A stretch of DNA of 64,000 nt from Nageia nagi (taxonomy: Eukaryota > Pinophyta), in contig JBITNC010000001.1 in NCBI GenBank assembly GCA_050084985.1, positions 146,692,001 through 146,756,000 on the forward strand, written 5' to 3'. Under the pieces are notes generated by a model. The model searched no databases. It saw only the letters and a list, made by a program, of their open reading frames with translations, and was not told the origin of the DNA. The position numbers were made by a program, and so were the translations under genes. This document shows, piece by piece, positions 63,348-64,000 of the stretch. How positions within the stretch are numbered: position 1 is the first letter of the stretch; each line of letters begins with the position of its first letter.

Positions 63348-64000
63348 AATAAGAAAAAAATATATAAAGTCATTTTGCCAAACAATACACCAAAAACCCC
63401 TTTTTTTTCAAGTAGTTACAATACCAAAGGACAAGAATTGTAACAAATGATATAAATACATTTCAAACACATATTAGCTGTATGACATTTGACCAACATT
63501 ACTACAAGCCTAAGAATAAACTTTTGTAGTAATTTCAAACACATTGCAATAACACTAAACTACTATTTTTGGATATCAATAACTTTATACAATATTACTT
63601 TAATGTGAAATTTTTGCATATTTTATATTATATAAGTAATTCATTTTAAGTCTACAAAATTCATCCTCAAAACTACTGAAAACTTCTATCAGATATAAGT
63701 TTTAAAATATAATGAATTTTCACATTTCGTAATATGTTTTGGATACCCATTAAATCAAATAAACAACCCAAAAAATTTGAAATAAATTCTAGTATGCTTT
63801 TTTAAAACATGATTAGCATTCAAAAATATATTATCATACAAAAATAAAACCCTCTTCTCCTTAAATCTTTTCAATCATGAACAAGGACACCTAAAAATCT
63901 ATCTTTAAAGAATAATTTCTAAAATGAAATAGAAGTTTAAAATCCATGCAAAAATAGTCTAATTTGGGTTTTCCAAATGTAAAATCCATGTAAATCTAAT
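63348..64000. other. Flanking AT-rich DNA, nothing recognised
   Basis: It has no partner elsewhere in the window and no coding frame of note. It is the flank of the rightmost A LTR. Confidence 0.6.

Noticed and set aside
1-64000. CRISPR arrays, bacterial operons, rRNA or tRNA genes, organellar DNA
   Set aside because: No regularly spaced short repeats with unique spacers, no ribosome-binding-site-led gene clusters, and no tRNA or rRNA sequence was seen. The content is nuclear plant retroelement DNA.

Overview
This window looks like nuclear DNA from a large, repeat-swollen plant genome. It is very A+T-rich, it carries decayed Ty1/copia and gypsy-like LTR retroelements nested in one another, and it has no intact host gene. 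The copia-type primer-binding sites (TGGTATCAGAGC and relatives, complementary to the plant initiator tRNA-Met), the plant-type ABCG transporter remnants and a plant-like LINE fit a seed plant. The very high retroelement density would suit a gymnosperm, but I cannot fix the species from sequence alone. I found no tRNA, rRNA, CRISPR array or organellar insert. A 100-base N block (12777-12876) marks a scaffold gap.

I use working names for the repeat families. Y/X is a Ty1/copia family with an LTR of about 420-440 bp. X copies keep reverse transcriptase (RT). Y copies have lost the integrase-to-RT middle. Z has a 359-364 bp LTR (TGTTAAC...CTTCA) followed by a PBS and a leader of about 1.2 kb. 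A has an LTR of about 2.0 kb (TGTTAAGAG...TTACA), a PBS, and an internal region with no pol that I can recognise. G is a gypsy-like element with an LTR of about 1.05 kb (TGTAATGACCC...). E is a spacer of about 325 bp between the Y and Z LTRs. D is an unrecognised coding-like unit. 'ABCG' is a degraded fragment of a half-size ABC transporter of the G subfamily.

Layout: 1-12776 is an inverted (minus) block reading right to left Y0, E, Z-LTR, G, A, ABCG-1. After the gap, 12877-19066 reads X1, E, Z-LTR plus leader, ABCG-3 (antisense). 19067-22095 holds D units and AT-rich DNA. 22190-23955 is ABCG-4, 24526-26000 a LINE fragment, and 27325-27730 a 112-bp tandem repeat. Two copies of a block with a period of about 16.1 kb follow. 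Copy 1 (28473-44778) reads Y1, E, Z-LTR, G, A, X2, Z. Copy 2 (44779-58560) reads Y2, E, Z-LTR, G, A, ABCG-2. Finally, 58561-63347 is an inverted Z leader, Z-LTR and A, and 63348-64000 is unrelated flank.

The regions work together only as repeat history. Shared deletion junctions, shared insert junctions and shared stop codons show that a nested retroelement cluster, including a transporter fragment, was copied as a block at least three times, once in inverted orientation. No open frame here is likely to make a functional host protein. The longest coding remnant is a 178-codon copia RT/RNase H segment in X1. The least explained material is the D unit, the frame just upstream of the G LTR, and the ABCG fragment joined to element A in two places.
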